From Panulirus ornatus (lineage: Eukaryota; Arthropoda; Malacostraca; Decapoda; Palinuridae), in contig NC_092255.1 in assembly GCF_036320965.1 (NCBI RefSeq), positions 10,999,703 to 11,063,702 of the forward strand: a stretch of DNA of 64,000 bases, given 5' to 3'. Shown in pieces: positions 25,869 through 36,046 of the stretch. Both the position numbers and the translations under genes were made by a program. The notes under the pieces are model-generated. The model was not told the origin of the DNA. It searched no databases and saw only the letters and a list, made by a program, of their open reading frames with translations. How positions within the stretch are numbered: the first letter of the stretch is position 1; the number at the start of each line of letters is the position of its first letter.

Positions 25869-28800
25869 GTGTTTTGTCTCTTCCAACACTTATTTCTTAG
25901 TCTACTAAAGAAATTGAAAAAAAAAGTCGCTTATTGTAACCGACACTCTGCAAAAAGAGTGGCTTGAAAGGGTCTCTCCTACGATTATTTATGCAAGCCT
26001 GCTACCCAAACATCTGTCCAGAATTCCATCAACACGCAACTACCTACACTCCTAAAAGCATATACTGATCTAATGATATATGTATGGTAGTATGCCTGTA
26101 CAAATGGAAAAAAAAAATGGCGAAAAGAGAGGCTATCTACCTACCTACCTATCTACAAATGGAAAATAAATTTGCTTAATTTTACCTCAACTCTGCAAAA
26201 AAAAGGACTTTTATGCAGGCTTTTTTACGCAAGCCTGGTACCCATTCCAGAAATCCAGTAATCCAACAACACGCACCTACCTACACTCTTAAACGCACAT
26301 ACCGATCCATTGAGATATATATGGCTTGCAAACAGACTTTCTTTTAATCTTTCAAATTTTTCTTGTTTTTATTAGTTTTCTTAACAAATCTCTTTTTACT
26401 CTTCAAAAAAAAATATTTTTAGTCTTTCAATTCCGTGTTTATTTAGAGTTCCCGAATTGTTTTTTTGAAGTTTTCCAAACAGCAGTTTATTCATCTTCCA
26501 AGCAGTTTTTCAAACAGTTCTTTTAACCAAACAAATCTGTTTTAGTTTTCCAAAAAGCTCTTTTTAAGTATTTTCAACAGTATTTTCGTTACACTAATTT
26601 GTTTTTTCATCTGAAAAGATTTTTTTTTCACTCTTCTAAATAGTTCTTATCTAGTCTTCCAAACGGATCTTTTTCGTTTTTCTTAATAGATTTCTTTAAT
26701 CTTCCTGGCAGGTGTTTTGTATCTTCCAACACTTATTTCTTAGTCTACTAAACAAATTGAAAAAAAAATCGCTTATTGTAACATACACTCTGCAAAAAGA
26801 GTGACTTGAACGGGTCTCTCCTACGATAATTTATGCATGCGTGCTGCCCAAACATCTGTCCAGTATTCCATCAACACGCAACTACCTACACTCCTAAAAG
26901 CATATACTGATCTAATGAGATATGTATGGTAGTATGCCTGTACAAATGGAAAAAGAAATGGGAAAAAGAGGGGCTACCTACATACCTACCTACCTACCTA
27001 CACTCTTAAAAGCACATTCTGATCAATTAAGATATGTATGATTAGGTACATATACAAATGGAAAATAAATTTGCTTAATTTTACCTCCGCTCTGCAAAAA
27101 AAGGACTTTTTATGCGGGCTTTTTTATGCAAGTGTGGTACCCATTCCAGAAATCCAGTAATCCAACAACACGCACCTACCTACACTTTTAAACGCACATA
27201 CCGATCCATTGAGATATATATGGCTTGCAAACAGACTTTCTTTTAATCTTTCAAATTTTTCTTTTTTTTTGTTAGTTTTCTTAACAAATCTCTTTTTATT
27301 CTTCTAAAAAAAATATTTTTTGTCTTTCACTTCCGTGTTTATTTAGAGTTCCCGAGTTGTTTTTTTTCATCTTCCAACCAGTATTTCAAACAATTCTTTT
27401 AACAAAACAGATGTTTTAGTTTTCCAAAAGCTCTTTTTAAGTATTTTCAACAATATTTTCACAACACTAATTTATATTTGTCATCTGAACAGATTTTTTT
27501 TTCACTTCTAAATAGTTCTTATCTAGTCATCCAAACGGATCTTTTTCGTTCTTCTTAATAGATTTCTTTAATCTTCCTGGCAGGTCTTTTTTTATCTTCA
27601 AAAAAAAATATTTTTAGTCTTTCAATTCCGTGTTTATTTAGAGTTCCCGAGTAGTTTTTTTTGAAGTTTTTCAAACAGCAGTTTATTCATCTTCCAAGCA
27701 ATTTTCAAACAGTTCTTTTAACCAAACAAATCTGTTTTAGTTTTCCAAAAAGCTCTTTTTAAGTATTTTCAACAGTATTTTCGTAACACTAATTTGTTTT
27801 TGTCATCTGAACAGATTTTTTTTTTCACTCTTCTAAATAGTTCTTATCTAGTCTTCCAAACGGATCTTTTTCGTTCTTCTTAATAGATTTCTTCAATCTT
27901 CCTGGCTGGTGTTTTGTCTCTTCCAACACTTATTTCTTAGTCTACTAAGGAAATTGAAAAAAAAGTCGCTTATTGTAACATACACTCTGCAAAAAGAGTG
28001 ACTTGAACGGGTCTCTCCTACGATAATTTATGCATACGTGCTGCCCAAACATCTGTCCAGTATTCCATCAACACTCAACTACTTACACTCCTAAAAGCAT
28101 ATACTGATCTAATGAGATATGTATGGTAGTATGCCTGTACAAATGGAAAAAGAAATGGGAAAAAGAGGGGCTACCTACATACCTACCTACCTACCTACAC
28201 TCTTAAAAGCACATTCTGATCAATTAAGATATGTATGATTAGGTACATATACAAATGGAAAATAAATTTGCTTAATTTTACCTCCGCTCTGCAAAAAAAG
28301 GACTTTTTATGCGGGCTTTTTTATGCAAGTGTGGTACCCATTCCAGAAATCCAGTAATCCAACAACACGCACCTACCTACACTTTTAAACGCACATACCG
28401 ATCCATTGAGATATATATGGCTTGCAAACAGACTTTCTTTTAATCTTTCAAATTTTCCTTTTTTTTGTTAGTTGTCTTAACAAATCTCTTTTTATTCTTC
28501 TAAAAAAAATATTTTTTGTCTTTCACTTCCGTGTTTATTTAGAGTTCCCGAGTTGTTTTTTTTCATCTTCCAACCAGTATTTCAAACAATTCTTTTAACA
28601 AAACAGATGTTTTAGTTTTCCAAAAGCTCTTTTTAAGTATTTTCAACAATATTTTCACAAAACTAATTTATATTTGTCATCTGAACAGATTTTTTTTTCA
28701 CTTCTAAATAGTTCTTATCTAGTCATCCAAACGGATCTTTTTCGTTCTTTTTAATAGATTTCTTTAATCTTCCTGGCAGGTCTTTTTTTATCTTCCAAAA

Positions 28801-29102
28801 AAAATATTTTTAGTCTTTCAATTCGTGTTTATTTAGAGTTCCCGAGTAGTTTTTTTTGAAGTTTTCCAAACAGCAGTTTATTCATCTTCCAAGCAATTTT
28901 CAAACAGTTCTTTTAACCAAACAAATCTGTTTTAGTTTTCCAAAAAGCTCTTTTTAAGTATTTTCAACAGTATTTTCGTAACACTAATTTGTTTTTGTCA
29001 TCTGAACAGATTTTTTTTTCACTCTTCTAAATAGTTCTTATCTAGTCTTCCAAACGGATCTTTTTCGTTCTTCTTAATAGATTTCTTCAATCTTCCTGGC
29101 TG
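25869..29102 (+). repeat. A-B-B' block with chimeric B' half-unit
   Basis: A half 25869-26711, B half 26712-27908, B' half 27909-29102 (1,194 bp). B' begins with A-type bases (GTCTC, AGTCGC) and switches to B-type (TAACATACAC). The switch lies within the shared stretch 27966-27979. B' also has TGCATACGTG and ACACTCAACTACTTAC. Confidence 0.92.
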
Positions 29103-29160
29103 GTGTTTTGTCTCTTCCAACACTTATTTCTTAGTCTACTAAAGAAATTGAAAAAAAAGT

Positions 29161-29340
29161 CGCTTATTGTAACCGACACTCTGCAAAAAGAGTGGCTTGA
29201 ACGGGTCTCTCCTACGATTATTTATGCAAGCCTGCTACCCAAACATCTGTCCAGAATTCCATCAACACGCAACTACCTACACTCCTAAAAGCATATACTG
29301 ATCTAATGATATATGTATGGTAGTATGCCTGTACAAATGG
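29161..29340 (+). repeat. S1 sub-repeat inside X1
   Basis: First of two diverged copies of a roughly 170-180 bp element. Shared landmarks with S2, in order: GCTTA, ACTCTGCAAAAA, TGCAAGCCTG or CGCAAGCCTG, TACCCA, a CCAG...TCCA stretch, CAACACGCA, ACTACCTACACTC or CCTACCTACACTC, a CATA-C-GATC stretch and GATATATGTATGG or GATATATATGG. The colinear order shows ancestral duplication. Divergence is much higher than between neighbouring 2 kb units, so this duplication is older than the array. Confidence 0.8.
29177..29194. other. Hairpin in S1: CACTCT / AGAGTG
   Basis: Perfect 6 bp inverted repeat with a GCAAAA loop. It is present in A and B halves (the B-half example is 30019-30036) and kept in essentially every clean copy. 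No T run follows, so it is not a classical intrinsic terminator. Whether it folds in DNA or RNA is unknown. Confidence 0.6.
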
Positions 29341-29365
29341 AAAAAAAAAATGGCGAAAAGAGAGG

Positions 29366-29390
29366 CTATCTACCTACCTACCTATCTACA
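29366..29390 (+). repeat. CTAC-type microsatellite linker, A-half form
   Basis: Imperfect run of CTAC tetranucleotides with CTAT interruptions between S1 and S2. The A-half form is short and runs straight into the ACAAATGGAAAATAA motif that precedes S2. It is stable in length across the clean copies. Confidence 0.85.
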
Positions 29391-29427
29391 AATGGAAAAT
29401 AAATTTGCTTAATTTTACCTCAACTCT

Positions 29428-29449
29428 GCAAAAAAAGGACTTTTTATGC
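29428..29449. other. Hairpin in S2: GCA-A6-G / C-T5-A-TGC
   Basis: Inverted repeat of 10 positions per arm with one mismatch (A opposite A) and a two-base GA centre. It is found in S2 of both A and B halves (the B-half example is 30327-30348). It sits at the position that corresponds to the S1 hairpin, right after the shared CTCTGCAAA motif. Confidence 0.6.
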
Positions 29450-29470
29450 AGGCTTTTTTACGCAAGCCTG
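29449..29470. other. A-specific hairpin CAGGCTT / AAGCCTG
   Basis: Perfect 7 bp inverted repeat with an 8-base loop, directly abutting the preceding hairpin. The B half has GGGCTT followed by AAGTGTGG here, so the stem is lost in B. It is therefore a structural difference between the halves. Confidence 0.6.
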
Positions 29471-29637
29471 GTACCCATTCCAGAAATCCAGTAATCCAAC
29501 AACACGCACCTACCTACACTCTTAAACGCACATACCGATCCATTGAGATATATATGGCTTGCAAACAGACTTTCTTTTAATCTTTCAAATTTTTCTTGTT
29601 TTTATTAGTTTTCTTAACAAATCTCTTTTTACTCTTC

Positions 29638-29944
29638 AAAAAAAAATATTTTTAGTCTTTCAATTCCGTGTTTATTTAGAGTTCCCGAATTGTTTTTTTG
29701 AAGTTTTCCAAACAGCAGTTTATTCATCTTCCAAGCAGTTTTTCAAACAGTTCTTTTAACCAAACAAATCTGTTTTAGTTTTCCAAAAAGCTCTTTTTAA
29801 GTATTTTCAACAGTATTTTCGTTACACTAATTTGTTTTTTCATCTGAAAAGATTTTTTTTTCACTCTTCTAAATAGTTCTTATCTAGTCTTCCAAACGGA
29901 TCTTTTTCGTTTTTCTTAATAGATTTCTTTAATCTTCCTGGCAG
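29638..29944 (+). repeat. Module Y1 of reference unit (T-rich block)
   Basis: About 307 bp. It starts at a run of nine or ten A followed by TATTTTTAGTC and ends with CTTCCTGGCAG. It is very T-rich on the plus strand, with many short imperfect repeats of TTTCCAAACAG and TTTCAAACAG type. Y1, Y2 and Y3 are colinear paralogues. Y1 markers are CCCGAATTG, CATCTGAAAAG and TTCGTTTTTC. Confidence 0.85.
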
Positions 29945-30206
29945 GTGTTTTGTATCTTCCAACACTTATTTCTTAGTCTACTAAACAAATTGAAAAAAAA
30001 ATCGCTTATTGTAACATACACTCTGCAAAAAGAGTGACTTGAACGGGTCTCTCCTACGATAATTTATGCATGCGTGCTGCCCAAACATCTGTCCAGTATT
30101 CCATCAACACGCAACTACCTACACTCCTAAAAGCATATACTGATCTAATGAGATATGTATGGTAGTATGCCTGTACAAATGGAAAAAGAAATGGGAAAAA
30201 GAGGGG

Positions 30207-30236
30207 CTACCTACATACCTACCTACCTACCTACAC
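30207..30236 (+). repeat. CTAC-type microsatellite linker, B-half form
   Basis: Longer CTAC run with a CTACATAC interruption. It leads directly into the partial third S copy. The tract length is the same in most clean copies, which is unusual for a mutable tetranucleotide and argues for recent homogenisation. Confidence 0.85.
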
Positions 30237-30293
30237 TCTTAAAAGCACATTCTGATCAATTAAGATATGTATGATTAGGTACATATACAAATG
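30224..30293 (+). repeat. Third, partial S copy unique to B halves
   Basis: Roughly 70 bp matching only the 3' part of S: CCTACACTCTTAAAAGCACA, then TCTGATCAATTAAGATATG, then TACAAATGG. It is absent from A halves, where the CTAC tract joins ACAAATGGAAAATAA directly. Either B gained it by duplication through the CTAC tract or A lost it by deletion. Confidence 0.7.
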
Positions 30294-30537
30294 GAAAATA
30301 AATTTGCTTAATTTTACCTCCGCTCTGCAAAAAAAGGACTTTTTATGCGGGCTTTTTTATGCAAGTGTGGTACCCATTCCAGAAATCCAGTAATCCAACA
30401 ACACGCACCTACCTACACTTTTAAACGCACATACCGATCCATTGAGATATATATGGCTTGCAAACAGACTTTCTTTTAATCTTTCAAATTTTTCTTTTTT
30501 TTGTTAGTTTTCTTAACAAATCTCTTTTTATTCTTCT

Positions 30538-30833
30538 AAAAAAAAATATTTTTTGTCTTTCACTTCCGTGTTTATTTAGAGTTCCCGAGTTGTTTTTTTT
30601 CATCTTCCAACCAGTATTTCAAACAATTCTTTTAACAAAACAGATGTTTTAGTTTTCCAAAAGCTCTTTTTAAGTATTTTCAACAATATTTTCACAACAC
30701 TAATTTATATTTGTCATCTGAACAGATTTTTTTTTCACTTCTAAATAGTTCTTATCTAGTCATCCAAACGGATCTTTTTCGTTCTTCTTAATAGATTTCT
30801 TTAATCTTCCTGGCAGGTCTTTTTTTATCTTCC
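30538..30833 (+). repeat. Module Y2 of reference unit
   Basis: About 296 bp, T-rich, and the most diverged of the three Y blocks. Markers are TTTTTTGTCTTTCACTTCC, CCCGAGTTG, the lack of the GAAGTTTTCC segment, CAACCAGTATTTC, TAATTTATATTTGTC and AGTCATCCAAACGG. It ends in GGCAGGTCTTTTTTTATC. Confidence 0.85.
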
Positions 30834-31140
30834 AAAAAAAATATTTTTAGTCTTTCAATTCCGTGTTTATTTAGAGTTCCCGAGTAGTTTTTTTTGAAGT
30901 TTTCCAAACAGCAGTTTATTCATCTTCCAAGCAATTTTCAAACAGTTCTTTTAACCAAACAAATCTGTTTTAGTTTTCCAAAAAGCTCTTTTTAAGTATT
31001 TTCAACAGTATTTTCGTAACACTAATTTGTTTTTGTCATCTGAACAGATTTTTTTTTCACTCTTCTAAATAGTTCTTATCTAGTCTTCCAAACGGATCTT
31101 TTTCGTTCTTCTTAATAGATTTCTTCAATCTTCCTGGCTG
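30834..31140 (+). repeat. Module Y3 of reference unit
   Basis: About 307 bp, closer to Y1 than to Y2. Markers are CCCGAGTAG, AAGCAATTTTC, TTTTCGTAACAC, GTCATCTGAACAG and CTTCCTGGCTG. The B half has this additional Y block directly after Y2, so a block-level duplication made X-Y into X-Y-Y. Confidence 0.85.
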
Positions 31141-33177
31141 GTGTTTTGTCTCTTCCAACACTTATTTCTTAGTCTACTAAAGAAATTGAAAAAAAAGTCG
31201 CTTATTGTAACCGACACTCTGCAAAAAGAGTGGCTTGAACGGGTCTCTCCTACGATTATTTATGCAAGCCTGCTACCCAAACATCTGTCCAGAATTCCAT
31301 CAACACGCAACTACCTACACTCCTAAAAGCATATACTGATCTAATGATATATGTATGGTAGTATGCCTGTACAAATGGAAAAAAAAAATGGCGAAAAGAG
31401 AGGCTATCTACCTACCTACCTATCTACAAATGGAAAATAAATTTGCTTAATTTTACCTCAACTCTGCAAAAAAAGGACTTTTTATGCAGGCTTTTTTACG
31501 CAAGCCTGGTACCCATTCCAGAAATCCAGTAATCCAACAACACGCACCTACCTACACTCTTAAACGCACATACCGATCCATTGAGATATATATGGCTTGC
31601 AAACAGACTTTCTTTTAATCTTTCAAATTTTTCTTGTTTTTATTAGTTTTCTTAACAAATCTCTTTTTACTCTTCAAAAAAAAATATTTTTAGTCTTTCA
31701 ATTCCGTGTTTATTTAGAGTTCCCGAATTGTTTTTTTGAAGTTTTCCAAACAGCAGTTTATTCATCTTCCAAGCAGTTTTTCAAACAGTTCTTTTAACCA
31801 AACAAATCTGTTTTAGTTTTCCAAAAAGCTCTTTTTAAGTATTTTCAACAGTATTTTCGTTACACTAATTTGTTTTTTCATCTGAAAAGATTTTTTTTTC
31901 ACTCTTCTAAATAGTTCTTATCTAGTCTTCCAAACGGATCTTTTTCGTTTTTCTTAATAGATTTCTTTAATCTTCCTGGCAGGTGTTTTGTATCTTCCAA
32001 CACTTATTTCTTAGTCTACTAAACAAATTGAAAAAAAAATCGCTTATTGTAACATACACTCTGCAAAAAGAGTGACTTGAACGGGTCTCTCCTACGATAA
32101 TTTATGCATGCGTGCTGCCCAAACATCTGTCCAGTATTCCATCAACACGCAACTACCTACACTCCTAAAAGCATATACTGATCTAATGAGATATGTATGG
32201 TAGTATGCCTGTACAAATGGAAAAAGAAATGGGAAAAAGAGGGGCTACCTACATACCTACCTACCTACCTACACTCTTAAAAGCACATTCTGATCAATTA
32301 AGATATGTATGATTAGGTACATATACAAATGGAAAATAAATTTGCTTAATTTTACCTCCGCTCTGCAAAAAAAGGACTTTTTATGCGGGCTTTTTTATGC
32401 AAGTGTGGTACCCATTCCAGAAATCCAGTAATCCAACAACACGCACCTACCTACACTTTTAAACGCACATACCGATCCATTGAGATATATATGGCTTGCA
32501 AACAGACTTTCTTTTAATCTTTCAAATTTTTCTTTTTTTTGTTAGTTTTCTTAACAAATCTCTTTTTATTCTTCTAAAAAAAATATTTTTTGTCTTTCAC
32601 TTCCGTGTTTATTTAGAGTTCCCGAGTTGTTTTTTTTCATCTTCCAACCAGTATTTCAAACAATTCTTTTAACAAAACAGATGTTTTAGTTTTCCAAAAG
32701 CTCTTTTTAAGTATTTTCAACAATATTTTCACAACACTAATTTATATTTGTCATCTGAACAGATTTTTTTTTCACTTCTAAATAGTTCTTATCTAGTCAT
32801 CCAAACGGATCTTTTTCGTTCTTTTTAATAGATTTCTTTAATCTTCCTGGCAGGTCTTTTTTTATCTTCCAAAAAAAATATTTTTAGTCTTTCAATTCCG
32901 TGTTTATTTAGAGTTCCCGAGTAGTTTTTTTTGAAGTTTTCCAAACAGCAGTTTATTCATCTTCCAAGCAATTTTCAAACAGTTCTTTTAACCAAACAAA
33001 TCTGTTTTAGTTTTCCAAAAAGCTCTTTTTAAGTATTTTCAACAGTATTTTCGTAACACTAATTTGTTTTTGTCATCTGAACAGATTTTTTTTTCACTCT
33101 TCTAAATAGTTCTTATCTAGTCTTCCAAACGGATCTTTTTCGTTCTTCTTAATAGATTTCTTCAATCTTCCTGGCTG
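31141..33177 (+). repeat. A+B unit, 2,037 bp
   Basis: A half 31141-31982, B half 31983-33177. Canonical except for CTTTTTAATAG in Y2 in place of CTTCTTAATAG. Confidence 0.95.
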
Positions 33178-36046
33178 GTGTTTTGTCTCTTCCAACACTT
33201 ATTTCTTAGTCTACTAAAGAAATTGAAAAAAAAGTCGCTTATTGTAACCGACACTCTGCAAAAAGAGTGGCTTGAACGGGTCTCTCCTACGATTATTTAT
33301 GCAAGCCTGCTACCCAAACATCTGTCCAGAATTCCATCAACACGCAACTACCTACACTCCTAAAAGCATATACTGATCTAATGATATATGTATGGTAGTA
33401 TGCCTGTACAAATGGAAAAAAAAAATGGCGAAAAGAGAGGCTATCTACCTACCTACCTATCTACAAATGGAAAATAAATTTGCTTAATTTTACCTCAACT
33501 CTGCAAAAAAAGGACTTTTTATGCAGGCTTTTTTACGCAAGCCTGGTACCCATTCCAGAAATCCAGTAATCCAACAACACGCACCTACCTACACTCTTAA
33601 ACGCACATACCGATCCATTGAGATATATATGGCTTGCAAACAGACTTTCTTTTAATCTTTCAAATTTTTCTTGTTTTTATTAGTTTTCTTAACAAATCTC
33701 TTTTTACTCTTCAAAAAAAAAATATTTTTAGTCTTTCAATTCCGTGTTTATTTAGAGTTCCCGAATTGTTTTTTTGAAGTTTTCCAAACAGCAGTTTATT
33801 CATCTTCCAAGCAGTTTTTCAAACAGTTCTTTTAACCAAACAAATCTGTTTTAGTTTTCCAAAAAGCTCTTTTTAAGTATTTTCAACAGTATTTTCGTTA
33901 CACTAATTTTTTTCATCTGTAAAGATTTTTTTTTCACTCTTCTAAATAGTTCTTATCTAGTCTTCCAAACGGATCTTTTTCGTTTTTCTTAATAGATTTC
34001 TTTAATCTTCCTGGCAGGTGTTTTGTATCTTCCAACACTTATTTCTTAGTCTACTAAACAAATTGAAAAAAAAATCGCTTATTGTAACATACACTCTGCA
34101 AAAAGAGTGACTTGAACGGGTCTCTCCTACGATAATCTATGCATGCGTGCTGCCCAAACATCTGTCCAGTATACACGCAACTACCTACACTCCTAAAAGC
34201 ATATACTGATCTAATGATATATATATGGTAGTATGCCTGTACAAATGGAAAAAAAAAATGGCGAAAAGAGAGGCTATCTACCTACCTACCTATCTACAAA
34301 TGGAAAATAAATTTGCTTAATTTTACCTCAACTCTGCAAAAAAAGGACTTTTTATGCAGGCTTTTTTACGCAAGCCTGGTACCCATTCCAGAAATCCAGT
34401 AATCCAACAACACGCACCTACCTACACTCTTAAACGCACATACCGATCCATTGAGATATATATGGCTTGCAAACAGACTTTCTTTTAATCTTTCAAATTT
34501 TTCTTGTTTTTATTAGTTTTCTTAACAAATCTCTTTTTACTCTTCAAAAAAAAATATTTTTAGTCTTTCAATTCCGTGTTTATTTAGAGTTCCCGAATTG
34601 TTTTTTTGAAGTTTTCCAAACAGCAGTTTATTCATCTTCCAAGCAGTTTTTCAAACAGTTCTTTTAACCAAACAAATCTGTTTTAGTTTTCCAAAAAGCT
34701 CTTTTTAAGTATTTTCAACAGTATTTTCGTTACACTAATTTGTTTTTTCATCTGAAAAGATTTTTTTTTCACTCTTCTAAATAGTTCTTATCTAGTCTTC
34801 GAAACGGATCTTTTTCGTTTTTCTTAATAGATTTCTTTAATCTTCCTGGCAGGTGTTTTGTATCTTCCAACACTTATTTCTTAGTCTACTAAACAAATTG
34901 AAAAAAAAATCGCTTATTGTAACATACACTCTGCAAAAAGAGTGACTTGAACGGGTCTCTCCTACGATAATTTATGCATGCGTGCTGCCCAAACATCTGT
35001 CCAGTATTCCATCAACACGCAACTACCTACACTCCTAAAAGCATATACTGATCTAATGAGATATGTATGGTAGTATGCCTGTACAAATGGAAAAAGAAAT
35101 GGGAAAAAGAGGGGCTACCTACATACCTACCTACCTACCTACACTCTTAAAAGCACATTCTGATCAATTAAGATATGTATGATTAGGTACATATACAAAT
35201 GGAAAATAAATTTGCTTAATTTTACCTCCGCTCTGCAAAAAAAGGACTTTTTATGCGGGCTTTTTTATGCAAGTGTGGTACCCATTCCAGAAATCCAGTA
35301 ATCCAACAACACGCACCTACCTACACTTTTAAACGCACATACCGATCCATTGAGATATATATGGCTTGCAAACAGACTTTCTTTTAATCTTTCAAATTTT
35401 TCTTTTTTTTGTTAGTTTTCTTAACAAATCTCTTTTTATTCTTCTAAAAAAAATATTTTTTGTCTTTCACTTCCGTGTTTATTTAGAGTTCCCGAGTTGT
35501 TTTTTTTCATCTTCCAACCAGTATTTCAAACAATTCTTTTAACAAAACAGATGTTTTAGTTTTCCAAAAGCTCTTTTTAAGTATTTTCAACAATATTTTC
35601 ACAACACTAATTTATATTTGTCATCTGAACAGATTTTTTTTTCACTTCTAAATAGTTCTTATCTAGTCATCCAAACGGATCTTTTTCGTTCTTTTTAATA
35701 GATTTCTTTAATCTTCCTGGCAGGTCTTTTTTTATCTTCCAAAAAAAATATTTTTAGTCTTTCAATTCCGTGTTTATTTAGAGTTCCCGAGTAGTTTTTT
35801 TTGAAGTTTTCAAACAGCAGTTTATTCATCTTCCAAGCAATTTTCAAACAGTTCTTTTAACCAAACAAATCTGTTTTAGTTTTCCAAAAAGCTCTTTTTA
35901 AGTATTTTCAACAGTATTTTCGTAACACTAATTTGTTTTTGTCATCTGAACAGATTTTTTTTTCACTCTTCTAAATAGTTCTTATCTAGTCTTCCAAACG
36001 GATCTTTTTCGTTCTTCTTAATAGATTTCTTCAATCTTCCTGGCTG
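33178..36046 (+). repeat. A-A'-B block with chimeric A' half-unit
   Basis: A half 33178-34017, A' half 34018-34852 (835 bp), B half 34853-36046. A' starts B-type (GTATC, AATCGC, TAACATACAC, GCATGCGTGCTGCCC) and becomes A-type from ATGATATATATATGG. The switch lies in the shared stretch 34173-34213, next to a 7 bp deletion (TCCATCA). This is the opposite product to B'. Confidence 0.92.

Larger units (their letters stand above)
29403..29566 (+). repeat. S2 sub-repeat inside X1
   Basis: Second diverged copy of the S element, colinear with S1 over its whole length. In the A half it carries two back-to-back inverted repeats (29428-29449 and 29449-29470) where S1 has a single short hairpin. It ends at the GGCTTGCAAACAG motif, after which the T-rich sequence begins. 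Confidence 0.8.
29103..29637 (+). repeat. Module X1 of reference unit (A-half leader)
   Basis: Mixed-composition block, clearly richer in G+C than the Y blocks. It contains S1 (about 29161-29340), a CTAC-rich linker (29366-29390) and S2 (about 29403-29566). A-type diagnostic bases are GTCTC after the head motif, AAAGAAATTG, GTCGC, TAACCGACAC, GAGTGGCTTG, CGATTATTTATGC, and ATGGCGAAAAG before the CTAC tract. These markers tell A copies from B copies throughout the array. Confidence 0.9.
29945..30537 (+). repeat. Module X2 of reference unit (B-half leader)
   Basis: About 593 bp. It contains S1 (about 30003-30181), the longer CTAC tract, a third partial S copy (about 30224-30293) and S2 (about 30305-30467). 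B-type diagnostic bases are GTATC after the head motif, AAACAAATTG, AATCGC, TAACATACAC, GAGTGACTTG, TGCATGCGTGCTGCCC, GAAATGGGAAAAAGAG and AAGTGTGGTACC. Confidence 0.9.
29103..31140 (+). repeat. Reference A+B unit, 2,038 bp
   Basis: A half 29103-29944, B half 29945-31140. Used here as the reference for module boundaries because it is clean and canonical in order. Confidence 0.95.

Noticed and set aside
29180..29220. Possible tRNA B-box on the minus strand (GTTCAAGCC)
   Set aside because: The flanking bases do not pair as a T-stem and no A-box or acceptor stem lies at the right distance.
29103..29288. A 61-residue open frame repeated in almost every A half
   Set aside because: It begins at GTG, has no ribosome-binding or splice context, and is conserved only because the DNA copies are near-identical. 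Its composition is what T-rich and A-rich DNA gives in any frame.
29559..29759. A 66-residue F/L-rich open frame repeated in many A halves
   Set aside because: It starts at TTG and disappears whenever the A run opening Y1 is 10 rather than 9 bases long (units 33178, 50240, 54314, 56351, 60426). A selected protein would not tolerate that frameshift.
30207..30236. Telomere-like repeat
   Set aside because: The CTAC tracts are short, interrupted and internal to every unit. No common telomere repeat was seen.
30700..30720. Near match to the budding-yeast replication origin consensus (ATTTATATTTG)
   Set aside because: One mismatch in an AT-rich sequence is expected by chance, and the organism is unknown.
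34795..34815. CENP-B-box-like motif (TTCGAAACGG)
   Set aside because: The spacing of the essential TTCG, A and CGGG positions does not fit the mammalian box, and the motif is a variant of TTCCAAACGG in a minority of copies.
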